DNA from: Sergeia podlipaevii
Lineage: Eukaryota > Euglenozoa > Kinetoplastea > Trypanosomatida > Trypanosomatidae
Direction of reading: 5' to 3'
Assembly: GCA_030849805.1 (NCBI GenBank)
Contig: JASANZ010002274.1
Location: 1 to 64,000, forward strand
DNA: 64,000 bases
The notes beneath the pieces were generated by a model. The model saw only the letters and a program-made list of their open reading frames with translations. It ran no database searches and was not told where the DNA came from. The first letter of the stretch is position 1. Each line of letters starts with the position of its first letter. Both the position numbers and the translations under genes were made by a program. Positions 1-10,900 of this stretch are shown here, piece by piece.

Positions 1-2925
1 GATGTCCGTATAAATGAACGGGTTTTTTTTTTCTTCTCTTCTTCTACTTCCCCTCAACCTTCTACAATTTCAAAGCGTGCTAAAACCAAAGCTATTTGTT
101 TTTCCTGCTTCAGTTAGACACTTGCCAGAGAGCACAGTGCATATGTTAGTTTTGTGCGTGTGTGAGCATTTTGTTTCTCACTGCTTGGTGTACACATGGG
201 CACGTTGAATACTTTTGTTGTTTGTACGCAACCAATCTATTGTGTTCGCTTCTCGCACTGCTGAAAGGAAGGTAAGATTGCTTTAGCGGGCGAAGGTACA
301 ATGAGTTAAAAAGGAACAAACGACATGAGGGCATCAAAAATTGTTTAGCACAATACAAAGTGCATTTGTGTGTGTGTGTTTATTTGTGTGCTTGCTGTCT
401 TAAAATGTATCAGCGCTTTTTTTTTTCTGGATGAGGCATTTAGAGATTGCAAAATACACATATATTTTGTAAACAGGAAAGGAAACTTTTTCGCGGACAT
501 TTTTATCTTGATTTCTTCTTTTTCTTCAGTGAGAAAAAAAATACAATCAAAGTGAAACCCCTTTTTGAGTATGCGTAGAGGTAGTTAAAAAAGGTCGCGG
601 TAGCTTACATACATTTCACGTTTTTTATTATTGTATTACTGTATTTCTTCTTTCTCTCTTCTTTATTGTTATTTTTTTGTGTGCAGGGTGGCTCCTGCTC
701 CGTGCATCATATTCCTTCCCTCCTCATCCACATTTTTTTTTTTTACGTTTCATTTCCTCCTTCGATTTGATGAAACTGAATTTTGGGAAAGCGATCTTTT
801 GAAATAACCACCGCTATTTTTTTTTTACGCAGCATGTTCGCCTTTCCGCTGAAATTCTCTCATCACGTACTATTCATCTTTTATTTTTGTCCGTTAGTTG
901 CTCTTCCTTGTCTTTTTGCTCGTTCTTTATTTGTGCCTTTATCCCATCCCCCATCCCCCCCTCTCGTACTCTTGCACAAGAAAGTTTGCTGAAATGGCGG
1001 TATCTTTAGGCAGTTAGTACTGGAGAAACAAATTCTCAAACCGTTTTTTTTTTTCTCATGCTATATACACATACACTGGGTACTAGTCACAATTATTAAT
1101 GTTATCTACTTTTTCTCCACATGGAAGGCGCATATTTCAAAAAGACAGCAAAAAAGGACACAACGACATTTTGTATATTTGCAAATACAGCTTTCTCATT
1201 CCACTGACTCTTTTCTATATTGTGTTTCTTATAGGAGTGTCTGCTTGCAAAACTCCTTAACGTTGTGGCCGTCACTTTAAGCAGTTTGATACGCGCTGGA
1301 TAAGTGGCAGGAAGGAAGAAAGAAAGAATAAAGAATGCATCGCCCCCCCCCCTTGACTACATATAGGAGCGTTGCGTTGTCCCCGTATTAATAAAAGAAA
1401 AAAGATTGCTGTGTTTTGCATTCAGTTATATTCTGTATATGGTTGCTATCATTTTTCTATATTCTCATTGAACCGCTGTAAATCAAAACTTCTGGATTGT
1501 TTGGTAATACGTGCCACTTTCTCACAGGCATTCTTTCTCATGCGTACAATGTACCATCATACATTTATTAATTTGTAATATCCCCCCCCCCTCCTCACCC
1601 ACATACACACAAACACAAAATGTATGTATAGGACCATACATATATATATATATATATAGTACATAGTATTTTTGAGTAAATTCAAGTTCTTTTCAATTTT
1701 ATGTTGTGTGCTATATACATTATAAATTTAGTCCATTCTCCCTCCTCTCCCCTCCTTTTAAAAAGAAAAGGTCATTCAACAAAAGCGAAGAGATTCTCAT
1801 ATACGCGAGATCATCAGTTTTTTTTTTTGTTGTTGTTGGAATGAGTGCAGAACATGGACGACTTATTAGTGTGTTTCTATATCATGAATGTGAATGTGTG
1901 TGTGTATGTGTGTGCATTTTTCCGTTTTTGCAATTGACTGTGTGAACCTCGCCATTTTTTTTTCTTTTCCTTTTAGCCTCTCCCTCTCTAAGACTCCCTA
2001 TTTTTTTTTTTTTTTTGCTGTTGGTTGTGTACAACTGCAAGTGTATGGAATTTAGCCAATGCATTGGCAATACATCTGCTACCTCTATTTATATATATGC
2101 TACTCTACCCTTGCTTTGTTTTCTTGGAGATTTTTGCGTGTCCTCATGAATTTAATGGCTGGCATTCCAAAAATGAAGAAGGACACTTTTTTGTTGTTGG
2201 TTTTGCCAAGCGCATCTTTTCTTTTTTATCCCACCCTATCTCTCCGTACTCCTCTTTCTTTTTTTCTATCTCCGTTCAAATAGGTTGGGTATGTAGTGTC
2301 TGAGTACTGTTATGATGAATGCCTCGTATATTCAAGTCACTTTGTCTTTTTTTTTTTTTTAATGCTATCACAGTGACCCCGGGGAGCAGATTCTTGAGTG
2401 CACGTGGATATTAACAATAGCGGTGTGCAAGTTATGATTTGCAAAGATAAAATACGGGCAACGGGCGTTTCGTTGTGGATCATACACACATATCATGTTT
2501 GCAAAACAAAAAAAAAACCAAAAAAAAAGCAATATACGTGCGCGGTGATTGCGAAAAGGGGATAAAAAATCACAAATAATGATAATGAACATAACTATGT
2601 GAGTTTTTACAAGACGTGCTTGATAGTGTTGTAGTTATCACTAGTCGCGTGAGTTTGTATGGGCAAGCTACTTCTTTGGTATATAGGGACGGGCGGAAAA
2701 ACTATGCTCTTATCATATTTTTTTGTTATCTTTTTATTTATTCTTTTTTCTTTTCCTTTACTTCTCTAATTGCTTTTCTGAACTTTAGAATTTTATAACT
2801 ATTAGTAGTTTTTTCAACTATTATTATTGCGGATTTTCTAAAAGCATCTACGATTTTATACATAGCTTTACAAGTATCTACAGGTTTATAATTATTGTGT
2901 TGTGCGTCCCGAACATACGTTCATA
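1..2925. other. Gene-free AT-rich region (left edge)
   Basis: No convincing coding region was found on either strand. The short open frames here are T-rich or A-rich low-complexity reads. The DNA contains many T runs, a TA tract near 1640-1659, a TG tract near 1890-1914 and C runs near 1340 and 1581. The right end holds a pyrimidine tract (about 2718-2780) followed by AG at 2787-2788, a good candidate spliced-leader acceptor for the first gene. The rest may be a long 3' UTR of a gene to the left, or part of a transcription-start or strand-switch region; the window cannot tell which. Confidence 0.6.
1640..1659. repeat. TA dinucleotide microsatellite
   Basis: About ten TA repeats within the gene-free left region, one of several TA tracts in this window's spacers (others near 7050, 24850 and 47331). 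Confidence 0.8.
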
Positions 2926-4890
2926 ATGGAAGATGGTTCAGCAGCAGCGGCGGCGGCACAGTCGCTCCTGCAGAATCCGGAGTTTATGCAGATGTTTCAG
3001 CGGGCACTAGGAGCCAACGATGATGGAGCACGTGATGCTCTCAAGGGTATGCCTCCAGAAGGTGATCCCAAGCGAGAACAATGGCTGAAAGAATTGCAGA
3101 CGAAGCTGCAACGAGAGGCAATGGCGAGCGCCAAGAAGGAACTGGAGCAGGTACACAGCGATGAGCATGGGCAGTGGATGTACATTATGCCGGAGCCAGG
3201 CTTTTGTCTAAAGTGCACTGTGAGCGGTGGTGGCAAGGTGTTTATAAACGTTTGCCAGCATGAACGTATCGCGGAGCCAATGCCAATCACCGCTGCTGCC
3301 GCTTCCAATGTATCTGGTGCGGCGGCTGTACAGGATGACGAAGTTCAATTTCGCATTCCACTCAGCTGCGGCCAGGCTCGTCCGGATAGCGATAAGAGCG
3401 GTAAGCCTTGCAAGGTGTATGATGTCATTGTAAATCCAGCGACTGTGAAGCGATGTGGTGAGGACAGTGAGTTTAGGCGCTTCGTAGCTGCGTTGTGTAT
3501 GCAGTGGATTAAGCAGAAATCAGAACCTACGCTCAATGCGGATGAGTTTCGAAACCTCAACTTCAAGGCAAAAGGCACACTGGAGTCGCAGCGTATTCGA
3601 CTTTCCACCATTCAAAGGGATAAGAATGCGATGGGGGATGAGATCAAACTCCCATCCATGTCAGAGGCATCTGCGCCAAGCCAGGTTGGTGGCACAAGTG
3701 GCACAGGCAAGCTAATCGAAGAGTTAGGCACCTCTGTAGACAATAAAAAAGCCGTCACGAGTGCCAGTGGACAGCAGACGGCCACGGGCGTGGATGAGCG
3801 CGTTGTTCTCGCCAGTGAAGGTGCTGCTGCTGCTGGGACTTCTGGTGGTGGTGCGAAGGAACGCGCTGAGCCTTCGCCAGAGTTGGGTGGTGCGGCGGCG
3901 GTGCTCAAAGTGGAAAAGGAAGGCTCGTATGACTGGAGCACGCACAAGAAACCGACGCTCAACAGCTTTTTCAAAGAAGCTGTGCCTGCCATGTACTATG
4001 TTGAAATGTACATCCCCGGTGTGCAGACAATACGTGAGGTGGAAGTGCGGGTGAGTCCAAAGCGAGTGGAGTGCTACTACGTGGACGACGACGATGGTGA
4101 AGACAACTCTCACCCGTTTCTCTCCGTTGTGTTTGACTATCCTATTTCTGAGGAAATAACTGAGGCGAAGTTCATCAAGAAAAAGGCGGTTCTCAAGATG
4201 CGGTTTAATGTGCAGCTTCCCGATGAGACAGAGCAGCCTCGCACGCAGGCCTCCCGCGATGCGGTGGAAGAAGAAGAAGAAGAGGTCCGGCTTGCCGCAG
4301 AGAAGCGACGTGCCGAGTGGGAGGCACAGCGGGCACGCATGCAACAGCAGGAACAAGCGGAGGCGGAGGTGATGTCAGAGCGTAAGAGCTACGTCGAGAA
4401 CTTGGCTGCGGTACAGTCAGGCAACTTGCCGCCAATGCTCAAGAGCGAAATCGATGAGATGCCCAAGGAGCAACTGCCAGCCATGCTGCAACGACTGGAG
4501 GGGAAAGTGCGCAAGGGCGACTCCATCGACACTCTTCTCGAGAAGCTACCTGGCGAGGTACTGGATGCCGTATGTGCGTACATCCGCGAGAAGCTGTCAC
4601 TCGCCCCGCTGAAACGCAATGACAGTAATGTGGAAGAAAAGAAGAAGAAAGTGCACTTTGGGGGTACCACTTCATCTGTCAGTGAAGATTCTACGGAGCC
4701 ATTGCCATCATCATCGGCCGCCGCTAAGGCTCTGCAGCAGGGACGCATGAAGGTCGCCGCGAATGCCGCCAATAAGCTTGAAACCGACGATGGAGAGGGA
4801 TCACGGGTGGAGTACAACTACGCTAAGAAGTCAGAGAAGCTCTTTGGGGTTGCTTTTCACAACCGCTATCTATTTGCTCTTGACAATTAA
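2926..4890 (+). CDS. PIH1-domain protein, kintoun/PIH1D-like assembly co-chaperone
   Basis: Product of 654 residues, starting at the first in-frame ATG. Residues about 70-230 resemble the PIH1 N-terminal domain (FCLKC then GKVFINVCQHE around residues 95-115). A second beta-rich segment, about residues 335-435, starts at YDWSTHKKP and looks like the CS/p23-like domain of PIH1 family members. An acidic and Arg/Glu-rich helix follows (about 446-485), then a low-complexity tail. PIH1 proteins work with HSP90 in assembling large complexes; the PIH-plus-CS arrangement and the length fit axonemal dynein assembly factors such as DNAAF2. That role is inferred from family. Which PIH1 paralogue this is cannot be settled without alignment. 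A candidate trans-splice acceptor lies 137 bases upstream. Confidence 0.75.
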   Translation: MEDGSAAAAAAQSLLQNPEFMQMFQRALGANDDGARDALKGMPPEGDPKREQWLKELQTKLQREAMASAKKELEQVHSDEHGQWMYIMPEPGFCLKCTVSGGGKVFINVCQHERIAEPMPITAAAASNVSGAAAVQDDEVQFRIPLSCGQARPDSDKSGKPCKVYDVIVNPATVKRCGEDSEFRRFVAALCMQWIKQKSEPTLNADEFRNLNFKAKGTLESQRIRLSTIQRDKNAMGDEIKLPSMSEASAPSQVGGTSGTGKLIEELGTSVDNKKAVTSASGQQTATGVDERVVLASEGAAAAGTSGGGAKERAEPSPELGGAAAVLKVEKEGSYDWSTHKKPTLNSFFKEAVPAMYYVEMYIPGVQTIREVEVRVSPKRVECYYVDDDDGEDNSHPFLSVVFDYPISEEITEAKFIKKKAVLKMRFNVQLPDETEQPRTQASRDAVEEEEEEVRLAAEKRRAEWEAQRARMQQQEQAEAEVMSERKSYVENLAAVQSGNLPPMLKSEIDEMPKEQLPAMLQRLEGKVRKGDSIDTLLEKLPGEVLDAVCAYIREKLSLAPLKRNDSNVEEKKKKVHFGGTTSSVSEDSTEPLPSSSAAAKALQQGRMKVAANAANKLETDDGEGSRVEYNYAKKSEKLFGVAFHNRYLFALDN

Positions 4891-5682
4891 ATAGGTTTTT
4901 TTTTATTCTTTTGAGTGAGGAGAGGTGGGGTTGGGGGGAGGCGTCAGGCGAGGCTTATTATTATCATTCGATTGAGGTCGCTTATTTTTGCTCTAATCAC
5001 AGGTACTTTAGTAGCTCTGCTCAATCTCCAATTTTATTACATTTGTGTATAAAAAAAAAGATCATCATGTTTATAGAACTATTGATCGCTACACACTTTT
5101 TTTTTCTATTGTGGAGGTTTTCTCTATAGAAATGCACAGAGGAATGGGAGGGTGGTATTTAGACGTAGTGTACATTACATATATGAATGATGTACAGCGG
5201 TCATACACGCATAGAGTTAAAGGAAGAAACTAAGGAAAGAATAACGTACTTTTTATATTTGACTGTGCCGATTCAGCAGACCATATTATGAAGGGGGAAA
5301 AATATTTACCGTATTTATTGATATATATTTTTTTGCGCATTATATATTAACTTTTCAAATATCTTTTTTTTTTTACTATTTATTGCTCACTTTCTTATTC
5401 TTTATTGTGCCTAGAATTGAGGAGCTTCCAATCCCTCGTTTTCAAAGTAGTCTACTACTCACATATATATTTAGCACACGGACGCAGATAAGTCAATTCT
5501 ATTATTATACGCGTTTTGCATTACGGCATAACGAAAAGAAAAGGTGAAGAAGCAAGCGGGGGAAAAAGAACAATTAACTTTCAAAAACTACTTTTGACAG
5601 TAGAGATACATACTCTCGTCACATTTAAAAATACACATACACACAAACCGATCTAGTTAGTTAAAATTTAATAGCAGCAAAC
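4891..5682 (+). other. Spacer: 3' UTR and splice-acceptor region
   Basis: No gene seen. A GGGG-rich stretch follows the stop codon of the PIH1 gene, then T-rich DNA. A long pyrimidine tract at about 5351-5405 ends in CCTAG, placing a candidate spliced-leader acceptor at 5413-5414 for the next gene. Confidence 0.55.
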
Positions 5683-6714
5683 ATGCTTCGTCGTACGTCG
5701 GTGCGTTGCGTGCACCTGTTTTCTGCTCTAGTGCCACATTCATCAGTAAAGGGTCCGAAGTTCCTCGACGACACTCAACTTGCAGTTGCTCAGGAGGCAC
5801 TGCGAGAAAAGGCGGATATTCTTCGTGGCGTGTCTCTTGCTGAAGCTTTCAGCGCACTGTGCGACATATCCAAATTCCAGGTGCAGCGTGACACCGCAAA
5901 CAAACTTGGGGACTGTATCGATTCTATGCGCGGAATTCTCTATAAGAAGGACTGCACAGATCCGCTGCAACGGCTGGTGCTGCACGAAGCAATCATGGCT
6001 GCTGGGTTTTACCAACGCGCCATCAGTCCCACTGAACTCAAAGGGGAGAGTCTACGGTTTGTGCTGAATCACTTTAACTTTGACGTTCGCCGAGATGTGC
6101 CTATCACCAGAACAGTACATGACTCATTGTTCGAGGATCGGGCCACGACAGAACAGTCTGAGCAGCTACTGACAGACTTACTTCTTTTAGAGCGTCACCT
6201 TTTTGGTAAGTACCGCCTTGTCCCATCAGGGGGTCGCCGTTGGTTTGCTCTGGGGCTCCCACTGTCAGACATCAAAACAGAAGAGGAGCTTGATCGTATT
6301 CTTGATCTACCCGTGGTCAAGTCCGTGGGCAACTTTTCTTCTAGCCTTTCTCAAGACACAGAGAAGCTGTGGAAGACGATTGTTGTCACTCCCGGAACGG
6401 AGCCGGAGGTGTCGTTCTTTGAGGCTGCCGAGCTACAGGGAACGGTTTCCGCAACAGACGCAGTTTATGAGCTCCGTGTGCAGAAGCCTCAAAAGCCAGT
6501 TGAATATTGGGATAAGCTGCGGGAGATCTTACTCAGGTATTGGGTAATTTGGTTCACACTGTGGGCAATGTTCTTTATGGTGGATGAGGAGATTATCACT
6601 CTACTCGCCCTCATCTTTTTGAAGTACAAGCAGACGAAGATCTTAGAGGAAGAGGCAGAGAGGACCGGTGGGAAAGTGTACGTTGCGTCTGCCGTGGGTC
6701 GCTCTATAGGATAG
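5683..6714 (+). CDS. Conserved-type mitochondrial membrane protein of unknown function
   Basis: Product of 343 residues. I do not recognise a family. The N-terminus (MLRRTSVRCVHLFSAL) is Arg-rich, free of acidic residues and amphipathic, as in mitochondrial presequences. The central 250 residues are soluble-looking and mostly helical. Near residues 284-315 there are two closely spaced hydrophobic stretches (YWVIWFTLWAMFFMV and IITLLALIFLKY) separated only by DEE, suggesting a membrane hairpin or one long re-entrant helix, followed by a short charged tail. The likely location is the inner mitochondrial membrane. The short acidic turn inside the hairpin is a notable detail. Function is unassigned; the mitochondrial placement is inference from composition. 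Confidence 0.7.
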   Translation: MLRRTSVRCVHLFSALVPHSSVKGPKFLDDTQLAVAQEALREKADILRGVSLAEAFSALCDISKFQVQRDTANKLGDCIDSMRGILYKKDCTDPLQRLVLHEAIMAAGFYQRAISPTELKGESLRFVLNHFNFDVRRDVPITRTVHDSLFEDRATTEQSEQLLTDLLLLERHLFGKYRLVPSGGRRWFALGLPLSDIKTEEELDRILDLPVVKSVGNFSSSLSQDTEKLWKTIVVTPGTEPEVSFFEAAELQGTVSATDAVYELRVQKPQKPVEYWDKLREILLRYWVIWFTLWAMFFMVDEEIITLLALIFLKYKQTKILEEEAERTGGKVYVASAVGRSIG

Positions 6715-7910
6715 TGCTCATAGTAAAGTGCGCATATATATCAGAGAAAGCATGTAGCACTTCGACTATCGTCGTTGATTATTATCTGAAGTGTATCCGC
6801 TGTGCGTAGTTGCTATGTCTGTAGTAGTTTGACATATAGGGGGAGAGAAGGGGAGGGGACACGATTTAAAGCACCCCTGCGTGCATCATTCCAAACTTTT
6901 TTTTTTTTTTTTTGCGATGGCTGATGTTTAGATATATATCGTATGTATGCCATATTGTTTTCTTTAGTATTGCGTGGCGCGGTAATTTTTTGTTTCTCTT
7001 TTCTTTCTATTTAGCTCTTTTTATATTTTAGTATAGCATTTTTGTTCCTCATATATATATATATGTACACCCCCGCGGCGCGCTTGTTTACAGTGATGAA
7101 ACATTGCTAGCTTTATACACTCATACGCTCAGATGCAGGCGAAAAGGAGAGGGTAACCCACCGTATAAGTGACTGGTTGTGCATGGCAGAAGCAAAACAC
7201 ATATCTTTGTGGCCAGTAATGAAACTTTAACCTTTTATAAATAGTCCCTTCTTTATGAACAAAGCCATGTGAGATATGTAAGGCACTCGAGCTCTGGTAC
7301 ATTTTTTCCTTTTACCTCCTCGCATTTTCTTTTTTTTTATATATTTAGCATAGGAGCATATACTCAAATTGACGACGCGATTTTCTGTTGTCGGAGTGTA
7401 CGACTTTTGTTTGTAAAAATGTTGCTCATGAGCTTTGTCTCATTTTTTAATATGTTTGATGTTTTTTTCGTTGCAAAATGGATAGCATTTTCTTTTTGAA
7501 AAGTTGTTCGTACTAAGCAGCGCAGAATAATTTCGGTTATGTACGCCTTTGTATCAAACTAAACAGAAAAAAAAGTACCTGACTACGATCTTCTTAACCA
7601 CTGTGTGGCTTTCTACCTTTCACCCTTAAAAAAAAAAAACCTTCACGGGTGCACTCTCGCAAAGGGGGCTAAGTAGCAAACGTCTGCTTGGGATACTCCT
7701 CGAGGAAAAAAAAAGGGGAAGGAAAGCGGTTGCACGCGGCTACTGACGTAAGGAAGGTGATTGTGAAGTTGATATCTGTTGCTACATTCGCTTCTTTTAA
7801 CACATTTTTCCTCATTCGTTTATTTCTTTTTTTTTTTTCTGTGGCATTTCACCTCCAAAAGAAAACGATACGACACTAACACAGCAAAGGGAGTATACTA
7901 GTAGTGATCA
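6715..7910 (+). other. Spacer of about 1.2 kb, no gene seen
   Basis: T-rich and A-rich DNA with TA tracts (around 7050-7062) and a GC-rich islet CCCCGCGGCGCGC near 7071. Open frames here are short and low-complexity. A pyrimidine tract at about 7818-7841 precedes an AG at 7860-7861, the best candidate spliced-leader acceptor for the next gene. Confidence 0.5.
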
Positions 7911-10900
7911 ATGGCTCTCAACGGTAAGCGTCGCGTCAACGCGGCGATTTCGCTGTTCTTGTTTGCATTTCTCATTCTTTTAGTATTTAGTTTCTCCTAT
8001 GGTGCGTACCAGTGGGCCTTCAAGGTCAACCGTATGCAGTCCCATGCCATCAACCCTATCATGTATCCCAACTTCCGTCTGGTCAATACCTCCAGTGTGT
8101 GTTGTAGCCAAGAACCCTACTATAAATTGTGGAGAACCTACGACTACATGGCGGACGGCTACGCGCCAAAACGCCCAAAAGGCACGTTTACCCGAGTGCC
8201 GGTTATCTATGTGCATGGCAATGGTGGCTCCTACTTCTGTGCTCGCTCTCTCGCACGCTTTCTCTATGAGTCTAATGTGCGTATGCGTGAGCGTGCCGCG
8301 GACGCTTTCCATATGAGTGTGCTAAAGCATGTGCACGCCGCGCTTCGCCTCAACGCATCAGCTGAAGCGGCGATGGAGGAGATGCCACTCTCTGATAATG
8401 AAACATCCGGTGATGCACTTGTCAAACGGCTTGTGCCTCAGTGGATGCATTGGGCAGCAGAGGAGGACACTATTGCAGAGGAAATGCCCTTGCTTGCGAC
8501 TGAACTCTTTTCGGTAGACTATCTAGAAGAGTCCTACACGCACAGTGGCGTTATCACCATGAAAGAGGCCCGCTTTCTGAATCATTCTCTGCATGTCTTG
8601 ATGCGTGGCTTTATGGACACGTACAGCGCGGTCACCTCCTCTTCTACCCGCCCACTTCGCCTCGAGCCGAACGGAGGGGAGGACACGCACAGTAGGAAGG
8701 CACCATATCCAGTGCCTCTGGTCGAGGAGGAGTACACTTCAAGTCTCTGCCAGGATACCTACGACAGCGTCGCCAAGGCACGTTGCCGCCTAGCCCGCAA
8801 GCATCTACGTGACTACTCGTCACTTGAGCGGGTTCGCCGTGAGGCACAGCGGGTGCAGGAACGTGGTTTTTGGTTGTGGGCAGAGTCCCTTGGGGGCACG
8901 GTTGCTATCATGGCAGCGCTACTAAGCCCGCACTTGTGTGCAGGCGTGGTGCTCATTGCCTCCCCCGTGCATTATCCTCCTCTTTTCTTTGACGTTGGGA
9001 GCGTTTGGCTCTTTCGCGCTGTGCACGCAGCCTCTGCACTTCACTATCCACTGGCAGCACGTGACAGCGCCGTCAACTGGGAGAGGGATGTCTTTGCCAA
9101 GCGCAGCAGCAGCGATAAAGGCGGTGGATCTGCTGACTTGAACAGCGTCCTAGCTCGTATGCGTGACCTGCCAACGGAGGAACTGGCTGTGCGCATCGCC
9201 AACGTGACGCTGCTCTCTATCAATGGCGGTGCGCTCGATGACGTTATTCCTTCAATCTCAGCGTATCTACTGCGGTCCACCCCACGGCTACCTTCTATGG
9301 AAAAGTCTGTACTTTTCAACTCCCGTCATCGCCATCGCCGTGTTACCGGGGTCTCTCCACAGTGTGCGTACCGTCGAGATTTGTCCACCGAGGCGCTGCG
9401 AGGATGCGGCTTGCCCATGGATCATCGTGGGCTGGTATATGGGCTTCAGTTTCTTGAAGCATCGGCAAACTCCCTCGTTCTTGCGGCACTCATGAAGGAC
9501 TCGCACGCTTATTTCGGCCCTGAGGCAGCTCTTCCGTATCTGCACAGCCCAAGGTTATTCCCATCTATCGTCGAAACCATCGGTGCCACACGAGACGCAG
9601 CACTACAAGAAGAATTCAGGTCCGTGTCCTCCATGTCTCTAGTGACCCAGGAAGGAGACGCGAATGCAGAGCGCGTGCCACGTATAGCGATATCACACGT
9701 TGCGTCTCTGATACAAGACAAAAAGAGGAGTGAGGACGCCAGTATCATCCCAGACGGCATGTTAGAGGTTTGCGTAGGGTCCGGAAGCCCCGTTGACCTA
9801 TGGAGCCTCCGACCAGAACACGGGGAGCGTCTCACAGACGCTGGTTACTACGATGGGAACGACGTCCTTCATGTTTTTGTGGGCTCCACCACGTATGCAC
9901 CTGAGCACGTACACATGCCACGGCTGCAGTTTTTCAAGGACCGCGAGAGAAGACAGCGTTTTAACGATGGAGAGGCCACATTTCCACGTGTTTCTACTTG
10001 GCTTGCGACGAAGCTGCACCTCCCAGTGCTCCTGAAAGGGTCCAAAGCGATCCCTGGCAAGACGCTTCTCACTCTACTCAGCTTTCAGGCCACACGTGAT
10101 GAGATCAGCGTCCCGATAAAGGACAAGGTCTCACTTGCGTGGCCACAGTTTTGCTTCTACGTCAATACCAGCATCGCTCACAAGGAGCTGGAAGCTAAGC
10201 ACCACAATAGTTTTCTTCAGTACGACCGCATTGATTTTGAAACCTTTGCACGGCTACACCGCGAGCGTCACCTACCAGGGGTTGGCGTGTACGAGGGCAA
10301 CAACCTGCACGTCGAGGCACACAACGGGTATTCTCTCGTTACGGGTGTTACGCCTGCGACTCAAGAAACGAGTCTTTCGTTGAGCATCAACAGTGCTGCC
10401 GCAGTGTTTCCTGTGGTCATCTGTGGCTCCGCGCATGCCTTTTATTTAGCTACTCGGGGCACCGAAGGGCTTGCTTTGGACGAGCCGGAGGATCAGATAC
10501 AGCTGTTCTTTGGACCCTTTCTACCGGAACAGAGAGAGTTTACGTTCAGCTGGAAGGTGTTTAGCGCCTATCCCGGTAACTTTAACAGTACGTACATTTG
10601 CTATGCTGTGGGTGACAGCTATCACATCGAAAGCATGAATGACAAAGCTGCAAGGGAAGATGTGGAAGAGGTGCGTCCCCAAGTTGACATGCTCATGCTC
10701 CGGACCCTCGCTGAGGAGCCTGTGTTGTCGCAGCGGTTTTTGTATTGGCTGCTGCATGAGTGGCCTGAGCGCTGGGTGGCGTCCTTCTCTGTCTACACCG
10801 CCATTGGCAAGCTGGGTGGCAGCTATGTGGTATACACTTGTACGCTGCTCTTTCCACTTTATGGACTTTTGCAGAACAAGTTCTTCCAAACAGAGCAGTT

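Noticed and set aside
1..2925. tRNA or other small RNA genes in the left region
   Set aside because: I looked for the B-box GGTTCGANNCC on both strands and found none, here or in the other spacers.
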